Part shown: positions 1 through 12,800 of the stretch, piece after piece
Layout: each line of letters opens with the position of its first letter
Position numbering within the stretch: the first letter of the stretch is position 1
Assembly: GCA_001051155.2 (NCBI GenBank)
Contig: JYIP02000004.1
Span: 2,722,383-2,786,382, forward strand
DNA length: 64,000 bases
Reading direction: 5' to 3'
Source: Chrysoporthe austroafricana
Taxonomy: Eukaryota > Ascomycota > Sordariomycetes > Diaporthales > Cryphonectriaceae
Translations under genes and position numbers: made by a program
The notes under the pieces: generated by a model
The model's input: only the letters and a program-made list of their open reading frames with translations
Database searches by the model: none
Told to the model about the DNA's origin: nothing

Positions 1-566
1 TCTCTTCATTTCAGCATCCCGGCCCGGCTCAAGCTGTTGGTTCTTGTCCCCAGGAGCTTGAACATCAGTCGGCGGTGCTCGTGTCCTGCGGTTGGGCCTC
101 CAGAAGCTTGCGACCTCACCAGACCTCATCAGCAGGTTGTGTGGTGATGTAGGATCCAAGGGCAAGGCCTGGGGGTCGCACCCCCCACCCCCTTGGAATG
201 CAGCGCAGGGGAAGGATACTCAGTACTCAGTACGTCCGTACAGCAGGTGCCAGTGCTACCATAGCGTGCATAGCATGATGGACCGGGGTTCACGCTTCAA
301 TTAGGCGCGCGTCTGCCAGGCACTAGGCGGGGTGGATCCCGGTTAGCGGCGGTTATTGGCCACGGCCAAAATTTGACCCCTGCCCAAGCCTTTCCAGGTT
401 CTCGCCAATACTATTTTCAACACCAATTTTTTCACACATGATCGCGCCGATATACCATATCCGGTGAACGCCTAGCAGAGCGGACTTATTTTCGTCACCT
501 GGCCCAAGGGCGGCATCCGTATCTTATCCCGACTTTTATTCGCCCAGCTTTATAGATTCTGCGGGA
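1..566. other. Intergenic region upstream of DBP8
   Basis: I see no coding exon here. Short open frames on both strands lack recognisable protein features. The last ~200 bases should hold the promoter and leader of the helicase gene that starts at 567. No clear TATA element was noted. Confidence 0.5.
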
Positions 567-2320
567 ATGCCGGCGAGGACGAAAAAGGCAGCCCGAGAGG
601 CTGTAGCAGCAGATGCATCGCCGTCTGCTTCCGAGTCCGAGGAGGAGCCTAGCGCCGGTGACGATAGAGGTAGTGAGGTTACCAGCGGCGATGAGGATGA
701 TGAGAGCCGTGGGAGCAAGCGTGAGAGCGACTCGGATTCCCTCGATAGTTCTGCACCGCGAAAGAGACGGAGGGTCTCGCCAGAGGTCGAGGACAACGAT
801 GAAGAAGATATCCCAAAGCCACCTGTCTCCTTCATTAGTGCGCCCTCACGTATCAAGAGGAAGGATGCGTCCGGTGAGAAGCCTGCAGCTCAGAAACTCA
901 CCGGGCAAGTTGTCGCTCTATCGGTCGATACGTTTGCGAGTGCGACGACCGCGCCTGCGGACCCAAATACAACGTTCGAGTCGCTGGGCGTGCACCCATG
1001 GCTGGTACGGTCACTTGCGAACATGGCCATCCGGAGACCGACTGGCATTCAGAAGGGCTGCATTCCCGAGATCCTAAAGGGCAGGGACTGCATCGGTGGC
1101 AGCAGGACGGGTTCTGGAAAGACGGTCGCGTTTGCGGTTCCCATCCTTCAGAGATGGGCTCAAGACCCGTCTGCCATCTTTGCTGTGGTCTTGACACCTA
1201 CTCGGTAAGTTGAGAACGCAGGGCGATCGCGAGACGCGGGCGCTGACACCTCGATAGCGAGCTTGCTCTGCAGATGTACGAGCAGTTCAAGGCCATCTCC
1301 TCTCCGCAGACTCTCAAGGCCGTCCTCGTCACCGGCGGCGCCGACATGCGCGCCCAGGCCATCGCGCTGGCGGAGCGCCCACACGTCGTGATCGCCACGC
1401 CCGGCCGCCTGGCAGACCACATCCGCACGTCCGGCGAGGACACCATCTGCGGGCTGCGGCGCGTTCGGTTCGTCGTCTTCGACGAGGCCGACCGGCTCCT
1501 GGCCGCTGGGCCGGGGAGCATGCTCCCGGACATCTCAGAATGCCTGGACGTGCTCCCGCCCTCCTCGCAGCGGCAGACGCTCCTCTTCACAGCGACGGTC
1601 ACGCCCGAGGTGCGCCTCGCCAAGGACAAGCCGCGCGAGCCGGGCAAGCCGCCCGTGTTCGTCTGCGAGGTCGACACGCAGGTGATGGCGATCCCCACCG
1701 GCCTGAGCCAGATGTACCTGCAGGTGCCCGTCACTCACCGTGAGCACTACCTGCACGTGTTCCTCCTGACGGAGGGCAACAAGGACAAGAGCATCATCAT
1801 CTTCTGCAACCGCACCGCCACCGCCAACTACCTGCACCACCTGCTGCACCTGCTCGAGCACAGGGTCACCGCCCTGCACTCCCAGCTCCCCCAGCGCCAG
1901 CGGGTCGACAACCTGTCCCGCTTCCGCGCCGCCGCGGCGCGCATTCTGGTGGCCACCGACGTCGCGGCGCGCGGCCTGGACATCCCCGAGGTCAGCACCG
2001 TCATCAACTACGACATCCCCCGCGACCCGGACGTGTACATCCACCGGGTCGGCCGTACGGCGCGTGCCGGGCGGAAGGGTGACGCCGTCACGTTCGTTGG
2101 CCAGAGGGACGTCGAGCTCGTGCAGGCGATCGAGGCGCGCGTGGGCCGGGAGATGGTGAAGTGGGAGGAGGAGGGCGTCAACCTGGAGACACGCGTGGTC
2201 CGCGACGCGCTCAAGATCGTGGGCGAGAAGAGCCGCGAGGCGCTGTTGGACATCGAGGAGAGGCGGGAGGTCGGGAGCAAGAGGAAGCGGGGGAAGATCA
2301 AGCTCAGGGCGGCGGCGTGA
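567..2320 (+). CDS. DBP8: ATP-dependent RNA helicase Dbp8 (DEAD-box); join(567..1204,1258..2320)
   Basis: DEAD-box RNA helicase of 566 aa. By family knowledge Dbp8 is nucleolar and acts in early 40S ribosomal subunit assembly. One 53-nt intron (1205-1257, gtaagt..tag) falls inside motif Ia, and removing it rebuilds TPTRELALQ across the junction. The first ~125 residues are acidic, serine-rich and low in complexity. The Q-motif region lies near residues 150-165. Motif I (SRTGSGKT) is at 179-186, DEAD at 288-291, the motif III equivalent is TAT, and motif VI ([10 protein letters not shown]) is at 475-484. The C terminus is lysine/arginine-rich. The Dbp8 assignment rests on the [10 protein letters not shown] region, on TAT in place of SAT, and on overall layout. 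Membership of the DEAD-box family is certain; the exact paralogue is less so. It converges on the MFS gene at 2567-4800. Confidence 0.9.
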
Positions 2321-2566
2321 GGCGCTGGTATCTTGGCGGTCTTTTAGATTCACCTCCATATGTGATACATGCCTGTTATCAGCCAGCAGAAGTCTCAAAT
2401 CAACAGCAAAGAATTTCTAAGGCAATCCGAATTGTCAAAGCTTGCGAAAATGTCTCTCTAACAAGGTACTTAGAAATCTACCGGTCCACCTCGATGATCT
2501 CAAATCAGGCGCGCCATCTCCTATCCCCGCGACCTAGCACATATGCATTTAGTAGCCCAGGTGCAT

Positions 2567-4800
2567 CTAAGCCCCCTCAAGTGTCTTCCCATTCGTCTTC
2601 TGGGACTGATCGGGACCATCTCCCCGTACATTGGTAGCGACAAGGTCGGGATAAGGGTACCTGGCGAGCAGGTGCCGCAGAAGGCACGCCATGAGCAACG
2701 CGATGACCATGAATACCATCGTGACGGCGAAGCCAGTGCGGTTGTGGTTTGTGGAGTTGCTCGGGAAGAGGAACGATCCATCTGGGCATCGTAACGAGTT
2801 AGCGAAGCACGAGCCAGCCTTCTTCTCCTAGGTCGGGTCCTAGATCGCGAGCGGGCGCCAGGCAAAAAGGGTCCGAACTCACAGATGGAGGCACTATTCC
2901 CGAGAGCGTTCACGGTTGCCTGGACGATCGCACGCTTCTCTGAGGGGTGAGGGACTTTTGCCCGGTGATCTTGTCAGCCTAGACACTCCAGCCTCCTTTC
3001 TCAACATCCCCCTCTACATCATCATCCGCAGTCGGGACGTGAGACGTACTGGCATTGGAGACGTATATGCTAACAAGAGGGCCTTGAAGCGAAGGGTTTT
3101 ATCAGCCGCAGATCGAGAACCCTGGGCACTTCCTTTCAGATCGGAGTTGTGCGTGGTTACAGTTACTTACACGCGGCATAGACACCGGCGACGCCGAAGC
3201 ACAGAAGCACGTATCGCCCCGTGTTGTCCAGCACGCCGAGGATGACCGCAAAGCAGACGACAGCAAGGCCGGAGGCGGCCGCGAGGTGCAGCGCGCGCTC
3301 CTTGAAGTGGTCCGAGGAGAAGCAGAAGGCGAGGATGGCCACGAAGGCGCAGACGTAGATCGGCGCCGTGTAGTACTGGACCTCGAAGCCCTCGTACCCG
3401 ATGAGCTGTTTTGGCGAGCGAGAACAGAAGGAGTCAGCCCCGTGCCTGGAATCTACTCGAGAGGCGCCGTGGGGAAATGGGAGGGGGGCGCAATCTTAGG
3501 GGGTCACATCCGGACGACGCACCTTGACCAGCTCAGGGATGAAATACTGAATTGTCTGGGCCCCCGTCGTGGCCATGTACGTCAGCACGAAAGCCCACGT
3601 CCGCCAGTCGCCGAGCGCCATCCGCAGCGCCGCGCCGTGGCCGACGCCGTCCTCGCCCGTCTGCGTGTCCCCGAGGTGGTCCCGGGCGAGCCTCGCACCG
3701 GCTAGCCTCCTCTCGGCGGGCGTGAGCCAGCGCGTCGTGGCGGGGAAGTCGGGCAGGGCGAAGAATGCGGCGAGGGAGACAAGGCAGGTGCCGGCGCCCT
3801 CGACGAGGAACAGCCACCGCCAGCCAGCGAGGCCGCGGGCGCCGTCGAGGCGCTGCAGGAGCCCGCCGGCGATGAGCCCGCCGAACATGCCCGACAGGGC
3901 GACGGCAGTGTAGTAGAGGCTGTAGCGGCGCCCGAGCTCAGCCTTCCCGTACCACGAGGAGAGCAGGAAGAGGACGCCCGGGGCGAAGCTGGCCTCGAGG
4001 ATACCGAGGAGGAAGCGCAGGCCGGCGAGTGCCTGCCAGCTGTGAACGGCCGCGAAGCACATCGAGAGGCCGCCCCAGATGAACATGAGGGCCTAGAAGT
4101 CGGGGTGGTCAACACACCGTTGTTTGGTGGTTCTGGGGACCCAGGTTGGGACAGAAGGGTGGGCCGGAACGTACAGGCATATATAGGCTTGGCCGGACTC
4201 TGGTCAAGATCATGTTGGATGGGGTCTCGAACAGGACATAGCTGATGAAGAAGACCAGAAGGACGACGGAGTAGTCTGTGCTGGTCATCTGTAATTCAGT
4301 CCCCATGCCTCCCTATTGCTCAACCATCAGGTCAGATATCAAGATTCTCTTGCTATACTCGCCTCTTGCCGCACGGCTGGGCACTAGGTACCTTGGATAA
4401 ACACGTACCGTATAAGCGTTGCCGATATTACTGCGGTCAAGCTAAATATAAATTCCCATCAGATTAAGTTCCACTACAGCCTGTGTTCAAAAGCAACAGG
4501 AGGAGTCCGCCACAGGACGGTTCAAAACATCAAGACCATATGGTGAACCAGAAACCAGCGAGGCCACTGGCCTTGGGCCACATAACGAAACAATGAGTAT
4601 CTAAAAGAGGCATCGCCACCAGGGAGACTCACGTAGCTCAAAAGATACATGATCCAAACACATGGGATGAGTCGCCTGTCGATTTTCCGCACGAGAGCGC
4701 GCTCTTCGTCCTTGTCGATCTCAAGAAGCCCATCTCGACGGTCCTCCAAGTGGACGGAGGCCGCTGCGCTCCCGGCTTTACTTTCAGGCTGTTCAGACAT
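2567..4800 (-). CDS. MFS transporter, Dal5/allantoate permease-type; complement(join(2567..2781,2883..2939,3050..3069,3173..3405,3523..4092,4175..4312,4409..4441,4633..4800))
   Basis: Major facilitator of 477 aa in eight coding exons, in the anion:cation symporter group (Dal5/Tna1-like plasma-membrane permeases for small organic anions). Substrate is not predictable. Exon 1 carries a cytosolic, charged N terminus and ends in the first membrane segment (LLSY). The 33-nt exon 2 encodes LDRSNIGNAYT, the family signature after TM1. Exon 3 encodes FFISYVLFETPSN, exon 4 the middle helices, and the last exon the final helix and a hydrophilic tail. Two exons are tiny: 33 nt and 20 nt. Phases close exactly (1434 nt) if the fifth exon ends at the GTGTAA donor at 3172, two bases before the stronger-looking GTAAGT. 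That choice restores the conserved YVSN..KKRAIVQA stretch. It shares a 3' boundary with DBP8. Confidence 0.88.
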
Positions 4801-7800
4801 GTTCGCGTATGTTCCGTGGTTTCCCAGCCGTCAAGATTATAAAGTCGAGATGCTCTCGCCCATGAGGAGACAATGTAAGGCGCCCCAGCTGAACGAGGTG
4901 CCCGGTAACGAGATCACCCCTCGTCGTCTCTTCCCGGCATCTGACCTCCAGTTAGCCGTTAAGAACGATCGGCCTGCACCCCGCACAAGTTCTGAGTAGT
5001 TTGGGTCCCACTTGGCTGTGGGAGGCCCCGCCGAGAGCCTTGCTTATACTATTCCCGCGGGCGCGTCTCGGCGAGGCGGTTCCCGGGTAAACTTAACATC
5101 CTCAATTATACAGCGGGGACGAGAGATCCCTGAGCGCTTGGACCTTGATGGAGAAGCCCGCCCAGCTCCCAAGTCATCACTTAAGCGTGATGTCTCCAAA
5201 TTCTCTCCTCTGGTTGCTGGCCTTCCTCGAGACGTTACCACAACGACATACGCGACGTATATCATGGGATCATTATCACATGCAACTGGGGGGGCACACA
5301 AGAATTCTGACTCGCTGATCTGTATAACTACCGCATTGATATGACCACAAAACGGACCATACGAAATATTGCGTTCCAGCCTCGAGAAGTATAGACGTTG
5401 CCTTCAAGGAATCTTCCGACTTAAGCTTTATGCAAGCACGGACTCGCTTTGTACTGGGAGAATTCTCAGGGTATAGGAATTGCACGGCCTGTCGGGACAT
5501 CTATCTTCAAGTGAATGGTTTAAGTGTAGCATCCCTGTACGTTTGTAAATTCAATCTGACTTCAGGACTATGGCTTAGTGGGCATAGCAAGATACCTCCA
5601 GTATGGACATCCGAATCAATCGTTCTTCCCACTCACTCCCTATTGAGACATCCGCCTGGAGAACATGCGCAACAAGTAGGAATGCTAGTAATTAGAGGAG
5701 CTGCCTGTTGGAAGGATCAGACCATCGAAAGATATGCAGCAGTGGGGAAAGGAGACAACGAAGGCAACCAAGTCGTCCGCACGAGGAAATAAGTCAGACG
5801 TATAGAATATTTGATAGGTTATTTGAAGGGCTAGGACATATCTAGGAGAAAAACTGTGAAGCCTATCATAAGAAAAGACATCCACAGTCAAGGCGATAAG
5901 GGAATTAACGAATATGCTCAATGACCCAAACGAGTCGCCGAGCCTACTGCGATCACCGGGGCGCCGTTTTCTGGGAGCAAATAAGTACATTATACAAGAG
6001 TGAGGCTACAGGGAGGGAGCCCCTAGGTTGTAACACGTCTACATACTCGCGGGCTCCAAGCTCAGTGCGAACTTTTCTCAGGCCTTCGACATCCTCCAAG
6101 CCTCACCCTTGTGTACAGCGCGAGGCTGCGGACAGCTCGGCCCCAGCTGCACAGCATTGACTTCCGCTGCACATACCTACATAATTCGATAGAAACTCAC
6201 GGTTCCCTCCTGGCGGATCGCTGGGTTGATACATCCCCTGATTTTGAGGGTCAGTCCGCGTGGGGAGTGACAAGGGCCAGAGTATATATAGGGCTGAGCC
6301 TCGTCCGAGCGACAACGCGTACAACTGTAGGAGGCTGATAACATGATCCGTGTAATTCCCAGGGGATCGAGGCCCCCGGATTTTCCTCCGCCGTCCCCCC
6401 CAAAAAGAGAAAGGAGTGGGGAGAATTGAGATGATAATATCCACCCCCCCCTTTGGCAGGTCATTCTAGGAAGAGATGGTAATTTATCTCGGATTCCGGG
6501 ACCGTTTCAACGAGAATAGAACGGCCTTAAAATAATAATACAAATATTTAAGCTATCTGCTAAAGCCGGGTGAGGCTCAACTGGCGGATCAGAGCGGCGG
6601 GTGGAGATATGGTTTCGACATGGATATGGGAGCCTCACGCTGCGGCGCCAACTGTGTGTGGTTCGCCTCCATCTGACTGAGACAGCTTCAACGACGGGGC
6701 CTCTTCTGCTGAAATTAACAGCAGTCTTGGATGAATTATCCGGGTCTGTTTAGGGGTTACGAAGCTTTCATTGAAGGAAGAGAAGGGGGGGGCTGCCCGC
6801 GACGCTGGACAGGAGCGGCCCATTATATGATGAAGTCATCATCCGAGGCCCCGGGCTGTGTCAGGAGAAGCTGTTTCGGCTGTCGTCAGCTAAAGATAGC
6901 CCAGACAGAGTGACACCGACGGTTTGGGATTAACAGCCAGGCACGAAAGAAGGGTTCGATCCGTCGCGCAGATGAGCCAACGATGGATCGAGATCCCCCA
7001 TCTGGCGCGAGACGCAAACGGAGGTGGCCTGACTGCACCTCTCTATTGCACACACGCGAGTACGACAAGCTTTCACAGTCACGACGGTGTACTGAGTAGA
7101 GTTAGAGTTTGAGATGACTCGAAGGGAACGCACCAGAGTGGTGCACGGGATTGCGTCACACGCCGTCGAGACAAGAGAGGTGCGGCTCGAAGGCCGATCA
7201 GGGACCCCCCCTCGTCGGGAGGCCAGCACGGGCGAGCAAGACGGCGTCGTCCCGGAGACTCGGACAAGTGGGTCTTGCCGAGAGCCGTTCTCTGGCGTTC
7301 TATACTCGTATTGGCAACATTCGGGAGCAGGGGGGTGGGAGGAATGGGGGGCGGCCATATCGCCGAAAGGTCCGTCGGCCTTATTCTCACGGCTCCTGCT
7401 CGGCTTCATCTTATGGCCGCAGGGCGCAGTCCCTTCTCTCTGTGTGTGTGCAAGCAAGGGCGCGGAACCTGCTGACATCCGGCTCTGGGCGCCAGCAGTG
7501 CACACGCACGCACGCACATGCGCACATTTGCATACGTCGCCACGAGCAAGACCCGGACGGGCAAGTCCAACCTGCTGGACGCGCGGAAGGACACCGCTCC
7601 AGAGGACGAAAATGCATATGCACCTATGACTGGAAGAGGGTGTCCTGCAGGAAAAGACGAGGCATAGGGCGCAATATTCCCGCGGGATCTGCGGGACCAG
7701 CTGTATGTATACCGTGTACCTTTCGTATCGGAAGAGACATGAAATGTAAGACGGCCCATCTCCGTGGACCACACCTGACCCCACGATCGCGGGTGTGGCC

Positions 7801-8226
7801 GCCGAGGCGTTCCGCGCAGGAGGGGAGAGATCGTCGCCCGGCCGGATGATCAACTGGCGCCTCGTTGCCTACGCATCAGGACGAGCGGAGAGAGAGGTGG
7901 GAGAGATGAATCGACAGCACGCGAATGTGTCATCCGGGGTCTGGTCGAAGAAGGGGCGGCCCAGGCCCGCGCACCACACCCTCTCACGAAAAGTGAAACA
8001 TAATACCTGTTCGTGCGGTACTCAGCGATCCGCCGAGCCAAGCAGCGCTGGTAGAGTGACGCCGCCGCGCAGAAAAAGGCTTGAGTGTCTCTGCGTCGAG
8101 GGAGAGACACGAAATACCTACCGGTCGACCTTGACGTCTTAGGTAGATGTCACGTTGCCTCCTGAGCAAGAAAGACGGGGTGAGACGTCAATGCACGCCG
8201 GCTGACCGCACTGGCTCATCGCTCGA

Positions 8227-8253
8227 GATGATGATGATCGATGATGATGAGAT
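8227..8253. repeat. GAT/ATG microsatellite, interrupted
   Basis: A short run of ATG/GAT triplets interrupted by one CGATG step, inside the long non-coding tract. Simple low-complexity DNA with no coding meaning apparent. Confidence 0.7.
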
Positions 8254-10733
8254 GCACGTACTACAGTAAGCACTCACTTTGTGTATGCCGTGCTGCGAAC
8301 CGCTGGCCCTGTATCCCCGCGGGCTGAGCGTGAACACGGGGGCACGCTGTGGCCTACCTCGTGCGAGGTAATAATGCGCGAGGTGGGTTCCTAGGCGTCA
8401 GCCCTACGAGTGGGCCCCCTATCCTCGAGGCTTTAAGGTCCGCGGAGGGAAGCTCGGGCACTCGTGTGCGCACCGTCTTACGGAGCGATATACGCAGGGA
8501 CTTCTCAGCTACTGCCGGGAATACATACATAGTACGGAGCATGCATCATAGTGATTGACAGCAGGCTCATACGCTCAGGGCGCTATTGTCGAGCGAGAGC
8601 GCGCCTTGTGATGTCGTCGGACGTCCTACCGACACACCCGCCGGGCCAGAACCGGCTTCCTCGAAAAAAAACAGGCTGTAGACCATCATCCGCAAGGCGG
8701 CGCCAGGATCTCTAAATGGCTCTGTCGGCAGTGAGATGGGGCTGCGCTTCTTTCTTTTCTCTGGCTCGCTGCTTCTGCCACTTCCGAGGTTCAGCGCGGC
8801 GGTTGCGGTAGGAGTTCGGGGCGTCCTGCTGAGGCCGAAGCCGATATTACGCTCGGGCGGGCTGGGCCCCGCCTGTGGCGCGGTACCGCGGGTGGACCTC
8901 AAAAAATATCCTGTGCAGGAAAATTGCTGCCTGCCTGGCTGATCCCTCGGACAACGGATCGCCCTGGGACTGTTGTTTCGTTGCGAGAAGCGCTTGTGAA
9001 AAAAATTCCTGCGGGAGAATCGCGTAGAATTTCTTCTCTACGCCTGCAGATGCGATCCCCTCTTCGCCTGGACAGCGAGAGCGAAGGGGGCGCCACTCTG
9101 GGCGGAGCGAGCTAGGGCTACACGGCGTCCCCCGGGCTGCTACCCCCAGCGCGTCTGCGTATTGCGAATGCACGCGAACCATGATCTCGCGGAGGACCGT
9201 CGATAGCTCGTTGTCTTTGCGGCCCGAAGAGGGAAAAAAAACAAAAACGGGCAGTGTCAGGACCTTTGCACGCCACTGCGTGATCAGGGACACTGCTCCA
9301 CATTTCCCTACGATGGTGTTCGATTAGCTAGTGGGGAGGGTGGCCTGTGTGGCTGACGGGCTCGGCGCCGCGCCGAGCGCGTGTCCGGCGGAATCTCAGT
9401 TATGTGATGTGGTGAGACCTCGGGCGAGATCCGCATCCCGGGAGTCAGCCACCCAGCCAGCCATCCATCAATCCGTCCATACGCGTATGGCAGAGAGTGA
9501 CAGGCTGGAACGAGTCCAGACTGAGGCTGTGGACGAGACAAGATGCCACGCTTGCGGGGTGGGGAGGGGGGGACCAAGAGCAGGAATCCTGCTTGTTTTT
9601 TTTTCTTTTTCTTGTGTTTGTTGAGTAAGTCGTGCGTTGAGATGTACGGGTCGGGAGTCAGCCACCCCCCCTCCAGGCCACGAAGTCGGCGTCTGGAGTT
9701 TTATCTGCAATGCGCTGCCACGTCCGCGATCAAGAATGCGGTCCTGTTTTGGTTTTTGTTGTGCCCTTCTGGCACTGGCCTTCTCCCCCACCTCTCCGGC
9801 GGCGGTAAAGGAGTGGGCCAGAGCATGAGCCCCCTCCCCAGATCCTGATCGCGGTGAAGAAGTCGTGCATGGGGGTGGAGACTGGGGAGAAAATCTCTGG
9901 TCAGAGCTTTTTGTTTTCCTTGCCTTTCTTATTTTCCGTCTTGTGATTGCGAGATCTGCATCGGGCTCGAACGGGGCCCTGGCGCATGTGTCTGGGGTGA
10001 TGAGAAATCTGAACGAGCCGAGAGCATCTATCCGTTGGGAGCCGAGGCCTAGCTGGAGGGGAGGGGCAGCATACTGCTTACCTGCAGCGCGATGCAGCGC
10101 AGAGCAGCGCAGCGCAGTGCAGATACATACGTGCTATGACTATGGTTAAGGCAGATCCGACCGATGGATGTGCGTGTGCTGTGTATGTGCCCAGGGGTTC
10201 GGTTGGGCCTTGGCGTTTGTGTTTCGAGGATCTGTCGGTGAGAGTGGGCGGAGATTGGGGACTGGAGATCGGGATGCCTGTTGCCTGCAGGGCTCACGGG
10301 CGCTGGTGTATGTGTGTGATGCTGCAGGTAACCAAGCAAGATCCGACACGGACAGGCATGGAGATCCGGAGAAAAGGCGGCGTGACTGCGTGACTGAGGG
10401 AATGGGCTACGTATCACGGCAAACTGGGTACCATGGTCTGGTACTATGTACGGTATGGGTGGGAGGGGTCTTCGATAGTCTTCGATACATCCATCCGTCG
10501 CTGGTGTTTTGATTAGGAATCACACACAGGTTTACTCAGTACGGCGGCCTGGCGGATTTAATGACGGGCCTCCTCATTACTCACCATAGCACATTACTTA
10601 GCGTTTAGCTCCATGTCGAGGATAGTCGAAATTGGTAATCAGGCAATCAAATTAACTACGGCACGCAGGATGGGAAATGAGTCTCGCATCAGCCACAGCA
10701 GATCGGAACCAGATGGAACATTCCTCTACGCCG

Positions 10734-10752
10734 GATTGATTGATTGATTGAT
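10734..10752. repeat. GATT tetranucleotide microsatellite
   Basis: Nearly five perfect GATT units in the non-coding tract upstream of the acidic-protein gene. Confidence 0.75.
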
Positions 10753-11156
10753 CTGGTCTGATGAGGAGACGAGAGCCGTGGGCCCCGAGAGGATACGGTC
10801 GGTACCTGGTACTGATGCACTGACTGCCTCGAGGCTCTGCGCCGTGTAAGGTTGCCTGTGGGTTTCACAAAACACCACACCGCGGGCCACAAGTCGTGAT
10901 CACGATGCTGCACGAACCTGACGCCGCGAGCCCGCGGCAGGCTGTGATGCCAAAGCCCACCCATCCAGTCCCCTCGCGAGAAAGAGAGGCGGTGTTTGGG
11001 CGCCATCGTCGCCGTCGACTCATCCCCGGCAAGGTTTGGGCGGGAAGCATAAACGCGTATGATATGACATGACATGACGAGTGTCTGATGGTGCTAAAGT
11101 CCGAACACAGATGCCGGGGTGCGGTTGGCTCGTTAGCGAAACGAGGCGCCGCGCAG

Positions 11157-11611
11157 GGCAGGGCAGGGCACTGACGTTGCGTTGCGCTGCGCTGCGATGC
11201 GAGAGCGACCGGGGGCACGGGGAGATCTCGCTCGCGCAAGCATGTCGGGTAGTCAGTATGAATCATCGGCGAGATCGTCTCTGATTGACGAGCCGTTGAT
11301 GAGCCATCAGATCTACCAGAGACAGTTAAGGCGCCAGAAACCATGCTTACAATGGTACCGAGAAGGCCCCTCGGATTGGTAAGGAGCCCGAGCTTCAGCC
11401 TCGATCCCGGCCCAACCCTGCTGGTGCTATGGGCAAAGCAAGTGCGCCTTACGGACGGGATTCGGCCTTGGGGGGGTGTGGTTAGGACGGGGCCAACGGC
11501 CGGGGCGGGCGTACCGTAAAGACCGTACTTCGTGTTGTCGTATCGAACACCGATCGTCTCTGGTCTGGTCTGGTCTAGGATGGCATGGGATGGTATGGTA
11601 CGGTATGGTAC
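11157..11611. repeat. Cluster of short tandem repeats
   Basis: Several separate low-complexity runs: GGGCA units near 11157-11171, GTTGC/GCTGC units near 11174-11200, then GGTCT units followed by GGTATGGTAC-type units near 11559-11611. All lie in the long upstream region of the gene at 12801. Confidence 0.55.
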
Positions 11612-12555
11612 GGGCGAACACGCAACACGCAGCACCCAGCGAGAACTAGCGTCGGGTAGCACCATAGTACAGCTGTACTTACATACATACTGGCGCGACT
11701 GGGTAGAGTACGACTGACCGCCTGCCAAGCACTAAGCCTCGCTCGACGGATTCGAGGATTCGTGGCAGTCGTGGCCCTCCTCCCGCACCCGCGCCCACCA
11801 ACCCCCCCTCGCTCTCGTTTCCGACCCGACGGTGAGTGAGGCAGTGAAGAGACGCAGAGGCAGACGAAGAAGAGCTGGAGCGGCCTGGGCAGCCTGGGCA
11901 GCCGCCAGCCAGCAGCAGGGAGATAAAACCGTGACAAAGTACCCCTGCCATACCAGACGAGTGGACGTGGTACTCCCCTTAGGACCGGCCGGGGCCAACT
12001 CAAAACCCCGAAGGGCCAGCGCAGGTTTGGGTTTGTGACTCGAGATGACTGAGCTGGCTTTGCGCCGAGGAGCTGTTTGTCAGCCCCTCGCGCCCTGACC
12101 GCAAGATACCCTGGGGCACCCCTGCGCGTAGGTACCGATGTACCAGGCCAGGGCCCATGGCCATGGATCTGCCAGTGAACCCCTGCAGGGATGGGCTTGC
12201 TCCGCTGACTGCGAATTTCTAACAACGAAGGCCGAGTTAGACCCCGTGGACCGCTGGACCCGACCCACGGCTCCGAGGACCCAGCGAGCCTAAGTACTGC
12301 GGCATGTACCTTACCTGCGTTACGCCCGCGCTGCCGCGACACGACCGGACAGAAAGAAAAAAAGACGGTCAGCACGACGTTGATAAAAGAATCGTGTCTC
12401 CCCCCTTCCGGTCCCGAGCACAGGTCCTCCTGCCTGACCCGACCTGACCTCATCCTCACCTCAACACCAGACCAGACCAAGCAAAGCACACACAGACACT
12501 CCAGAGAGAGAACAACGCTTTGACTACTCCATCAGAATAGTCAGCCCAACAATAC

Positions 12556-12618
12556 ATGCGGCAGACACACATCACCGTCGCCCGCCACCATACCACAGCA
12601 ACACCCGTACCACGGTGA
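12556..12618 (+). promoter_or_regulatory. Upstream ORF (20 codons) in the leader of the acidic-protein gene
   Basis: ATG at 12556 opens a 20-codon frame that ends with TGA at 12616-12618. I see no other ATG between it and the main start at 12801. The surrounding DNA is rich in CA, AC and AG, as in many long fungal leaders. If transcription begins upstream of 12556, as this composition suggests, ribosomes would meet this ORF first, which could make translation of the main frame depend on reinitiation. The transcription start is not known from sequence alone. Confidence 0.45.
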
Positions 12619-12800
12619 CTGTTCAGAACCACCCCCCTGCCACCCGCGCCCACTTTAATCGGCTCCGCAACCGCGCAAGCACAAGCCAGAAAGGCGTGTT
12701 TGCCTTGGTCCCTGAGTCACCAACAAAGAAACCAACCAGCACGACCACCCGCATAAAGAAAACATTTTCTCTCTTGTCCTCCTCCCCTCCCACACACAAG

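Larger units (their letters stand above)
4801..12555. other. Long gene-free tract (about 7.8 kb), GC-rich with many simple repeats
   Basis: No open frame here shows conserved protein features, plausible exon chaining or codon bias like the neighbouring genes. The DNA is GC-rich from about 7 kb onward and full of short tandem repeats: GAT units near 8227-8253, GCAGC units near 10084-10122, GATT units at 10734-10752, GGGCA/GTTGC units near 11157-11200 and GGTCT/GGTAT units near 11559-11611. It lies between a transporter start (4800, -) and the acidic-protein gene (12801, +), so it is upstream sequence for both. Long 5' regions of this kind often serve strongly regulated fungal genes. An unannotated non-coding RNA cannot be excluded. 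Confidence 0.5.

Noticed and set aside
1535..2398. Long minus-strand frame inside DBP8
   Set aside because: Mirror of a strongly biased coding exon on the other strand.
6886..6970. Possible tRNA because of a GGTTCGATCC-like B box
   Set aside because: The T-arm stem does not pair and no A box or acceptor stem fits. No tRNA cloverleaf was found anywhere in the window.
6930..7853. Minus-strand frame of about 307 codons in the long GC-rich tract
   Set aside because: Overlaps open frames on both strands. The amino-acid content is that of random GC-rich DNA, and no domain is seen.
11575..12489. Minus-strand frame of about 304 codons upstream of the acidic-protein gene
   Set aside because: Low-complexity translation of repeats and of the plus-strand leader. 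No conserved segment.
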